NCBI GenBank assembly: GCA_964364925.1
Contig: CAYIOB010000008.1
Location: forward strand, 1 to 23,098
DNA length: 23,098 nt
Direction: 5' to 3'
DNA from: JAMCZC01 sp964364925
GTDB taxonomy: Bacteria > Patescibacteriota > Microgenomatia > Levybacterales > UBA12049
The position numbers and the translations under genes are program-made. Below the pieces are notes generated by a model that saw nothing but the letters and a program-made list of their open reading frames with translations, made no database searches and was not told the DNA's origin. Positions 21,304 through 23,098 of the stretch are shown piece by piece (positions within the stretch are counted from its first letter, which is position 1; each line of letters starts with the position of its first letter).

Positions 21304-22850
21304 GATAATAAATTTAGAACGGTTCTGACGCCGTGTCCGGTACCTCCTTTTGGTCCTAAATCGGTAGCCTTTGACGCAAAAGCAGGTCCTGCGATATCCA
21401 TGTGCACCCAAGGTTTATTGTCAACAAATTCTTGCAAGAAAAGCGCTGCCGTTATTGCACCCCCGTAACGTGAGTTTGGAATATTGGCAATATCCGCCAC
21501 TTCACTTTTATTCATATCTTTATATTCTTTTTCCAAAGGCAATTCCCACATTTTTTCTCCGGCGCTAAAAGCAGCCTTTTTTATTCTTTCTGTTAAATCA
21601 CGATTGTTTGAAAAAAGACCGGTAATATCGTTTCCCAGAGCTACATGGCAAGCACCTGTAAGCGTTGCGAAATCAATGATTCTTGAAGCTCCGTTCTTAA
21701 CGGCGTAAGAAAGACTATCCGCCATTGTTACCCGCCCTTCGGCATCGGTATCTAAAATTTCAATTGTCTTGCCGTTCATGGCACGAACTACATCTCCGGG
21801 AACAAGCGATGTGCCCGATATTAAATTCGGCGTTGCTGCAATAAGACCGATAACCGGAAAGTCGGGTTTAATTGCTGAGATTACCGAAAAAACCGCAAGA
21901 ACAATCGCTGCTCCCGCCATATCCATTTTCATATCCTGCATACCACTTCCCGTTTTAACATTGATTCCTCCGCTGTCAAAAGTTATCCCTTTTCCTACAA
22001 TTGCCAATTTTTCCTTATTTGCTTGCCCTGAGCTTACCTGCCCTGAACTTGTTGAACGGGCCGAATGGGTTTTTTCGGGTTCATATTCGAGGTGGATAAA
22101 TTTCGGAGGAGTAGCCGAAGCCCTGGCAATTCCCAAAAAAGCCCCCATTCCGAGCTTTTGGGCTTTGGCTTTGTCATAAATTTTACAGGTAATGTTTTTA
22201 TCTTTCTTGGCAAGGTTTAATGCCAGTTCGGCAAGAAAAGTCGGTGTCGCAACCGAAGATTGTTCGTTAACTAAATCACGGGCCAAAATTGTTGCCCGGG
22301 CGTAAAGCTTTGCTTTTTCAATCCCCTCTTTTACGCCTTTAGCGCTTACTTTTGAAATTATAACTGTTGATAATTTCCTCTCACCCTTTTCTTCTTTAGC
22401 TTGATATTTATTAAACTCGTAACTTCCCAAGAGCAGCCCTTCCCCTATTAACTGAATTATCATTGAAGCGGAAAAAGACATTTCATTTTCGGTTGGCAAA
22501 GATAAAGTTATTGAATCAACCTTCTTTTTCATTTTCATCGACAAGGAACCCGTTGCCCTTCTTAAATCGTCTGCTGTAAACTCGCTTTTTTTACCTAGGC
22601 CTAAAACAATAATCCATGAGGCAAAAACGCCTGTTTGCGGAAAAGTATTCAGTGTCTCGCCCCGTTTTGCGCCAAATTTTGAGGTTTGGGCAACTTTTGT
22701 AAGACTTCCACCAAGTTCTTTATCTAAATTTTCAAAATCTGAAAGAGGTGTAAATTTTTGAGACTTTCCCTTTTCGTTTTGGAAAGCAAAAACAATAATT
22801 GCGTCAGCTGAAATTTTACTTAATGCATTATCCGAAAACTCAAATCCCAT
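21300..22850 (-). CDS. pepA: Leucyl aminopeptidase, M17 family
   Basis: This metallopeptidase removes N-terminal residues from peptides in the cytosol and normally forms a hexamer. At 516 residues it has an N-terminal macro-like domain (about 1-165) and a catalytic domain. Signature residues are present: Lys287 and Asp292 in VGKGITFDSGG, Asp310 in MKMDMAG, and DTDAEGR (367-373) with Glu371 and Arg373; the usual first Asn of NTDAEGR is Asp. About 16 residues (262-277, SARSTSSGQVSSGQ) are inserted just before the catalytic strand and are encoded by GC-rich palindromic repeats. It is the first gene of the five-gene - strand operon and has a leaderless-type promoter. Confidence 0.95.
   Translation of the reverse strand: MGFEFSDNALSKISADAIIVFAFQNEKGKSQKFTPLSDFENLDKELGGSLTKVAQTSKFGAKRGETLNTFPQTGVFASWIIVLGLGKKSEFTADDLRRATGSLSMKMKKKVDSITLSLPTENEMSFSASMIIQLIGEGLLLGSYEFNKYQAKEEKGERKLSTVIISKVSAKGVKEGIEKAKLYARATILARDLVNEQSSVATPTFLAELALNLAKKDKNITCKIYDKAKAQKLGMGAFLGIARASATPPKFIHLEYEPEKTHSARSTSSGQVSSGQANKEKLAIVGKGITFDSGGINVKTGSGMQDMKMDMAGAAIVLAVFSVISAIKPDFPVIGLIAATPNLISGTSLVPGDVVRAMNGKTIEILDTDAEGRVTMADSLSYAVKNGASRIIDFATLTGACHVALGNDITGLFSNNRDLTERIKKAAFSAGEKMWELPLEKEYKDMNKSEVADIANIPNSRYGGAITAALFLQEFVDNKPWVHMDIAGPAFASKATDLGPKGGTGHGVRTVLNLLS
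22017..22067. repeat. Intragenic palindromic repeats in pepA
   Basis: TGCCCTGAGCTTACC is followed by TGCCCTGAACTTGTTGAACG. GCCCTGAACTTGTTGAACGGGC (22040-22061) has complementary arms GCCC/GGGC and GTT-centred symmetry. It supplies the in-frame SARSTSSGQVSSGQ peptide and resembles the yebC copy at 15658-15678. Confidence 0.65.
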
Positions 22851-22857
22851 ATTGCTT

Positions 22858-22866
22858 ATTGTAACA
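22858..22866 (-). promoter_or_regulatory. Extended -10 promoter of the pepA operon (leaderless)
   Basis: TGTTACAAT on the - strand ends 7 nt before the ATG at 22850. There is no good -35 and no Shine-Dalgarno site. Confidence 0.6.
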
Positions 22867-22891
22867 TTTGGGCCTCAAAAAATAAAGCCTG

Positions 22892-22950
22892 CCCTCCATA
22901 GATTGCAGCATGCCTGCCCGCCAAGTCTGACTTGGCCCGCCTCTGGAGGG
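22892..22950. repeat. Nested palindrome upstream of pepA
   Basis: CCCTCCA (22892-22898) pairs with TGGAGGG (22944-22950). Inside, CCAAGTC (22921-22927) pairs with GACTTGG (22929-22935). It is GC-richer than its surroundings and intergenic. Confidence 0.65.
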
Positions 22951-22974
22951 AGCCGTGTATGAATAATACTAAAC

Positions 22975-22989
22975 TCCGATTAAATCGGA
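22975..22989. repeat. Palindrome TCCGATTAAATCGGA
   Basis: A perfect 15-nt odd palindrome sharing the core CCGATTAAATCGG with 13322-13340. It lies upstream of the tRNA promoter. Confidence 0.7.
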
Positions 22990-23025
22990 ATGAAAAGGCG
23001 AATGCTAAAATCAGGAGGGCCGTTC

Positions 23026-23034
23026 TGGTATAAT
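23026..23034 (+). promoter_or_regulatory. Extended -10 promoter of tRNA-Leu
   Basis: TGGTATAAT: TGG plus a perfect TATAAT (23029-23034). The start would be near 23041, four bases before the mature tRNA. The -35 is poor. Confidence 0.7.
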
Positions 23035-23044
23035 ATGTGCGTTA

Positions 23045-23098
23045 GGGCAAGTGGCGGAATGGTATACGCGGTAGTCTCAAAAACTACTGGTCGCAAGG
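23045..23098 (+). tRNA. tRNA-Leu(CAA), 3' part cut by the window end
   Basis: The 5' acceptor strand GGGCAAG (23045-23051) is followed by T8-G9, a 3-bp D stem GCG/CGC (23054-23056 and 23067-23069), and the anticodon stem GTAGT/ACTAC (23071-23075 and 23083-23087). The 7-nt loop CTCAAAA puts CAA at positions 34-36 (23078-23080), which reads UUG leucine codons. The TGGTCGCAAGG that follows starts a long class II variable arm, as expected for leucine. The T arm and 3' acceptor strand lie beyond the window. Confidence 0.92.

Noticed and set aside
21304..21411. N-terminal extension of EF-P by 36 codons
   Set aside because: The added residues are Arg-rich, lie entirely inside pepA, and precede the canonical MISVTDLRAG start that overlaps the pepA stop as ATGA.
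1..23098. CRISPR array, toxin-antitoxin pair or restriction system
   Set aside because: I saw no regularly spaced repeats of CRISPR length and no gene with recognisable defence motifs.

Overview
The window is an AT-rich, tightly packed bacterial chromosome segment. Gene order, short divergent housekeeping proteins, 4-nt ATGA gene overlaps and dispersed short palindromes suggest a Candidate Phyla Radiation (Patescibacteria) genome, perhaps of the Microgenomates type. That placement is inference from style and was not tested by a database search. TGA is a normal stop here (it ends pepA, yebC and the lgt-like gene), so the recoded-UGA lineages (Gracilibacteria, SR1) are excluded.

Layout. 1-3523: gyrA and folD on the + strand. 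3524-5369: an RlmI-like methyltransferase and obgE on the - strand. 5431-6835: a membrane-anchored FKBP isomerase and a SIMPL-domain protein on the + strand. 6832-10369: a surface/secretion block on the - strand, made of a Tat-signal lysozyme-like protein, a secreted Asp-box propeller and a XerC/D-type recombinase. 10593-13232: an unknown protein, a Cys-rich pseudopilin and a SpoT-like HD hydrolase on the + strand. 13233-14317: 1.1 kb with no convincing gene but many hairpins. 14318-15888: yebC and a polytopic membrane protein (-). 16052-16780: a TPR protein (+). 16753-17926: two small proteins around a LytR_C-domain protein (-). 18009-22850: a five-gene - strand operon, pepA, efp, an MFS transporter, an lgt-like gene and an rluD-like gene. 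23045-end: the 5' part of tRNA-Leu(CAA) (+).

Two themes run through the window. First, many genes lack a Shine-Dalgarno site and instead carry a -10 box (often with a good -35 or an extended TGn) that ends 5-9 nt before the start codon, so their mRNAs are probably leaderless. One 45-residue gene, by contrast, has a perfect AAGGAGGTGG. Second, short palindromes occur between genes and also in frame inside genes (gyrA 3' end, yebC, rluD-like, pepA). The most striking non-coding element is a 69-nt sequence at 7735-7803 that folds into a closed three-way junction and is flanked by an 8-bp direct repeat. I found no CRISPR array, no recognisable transposase and no complete prophage or defence system.
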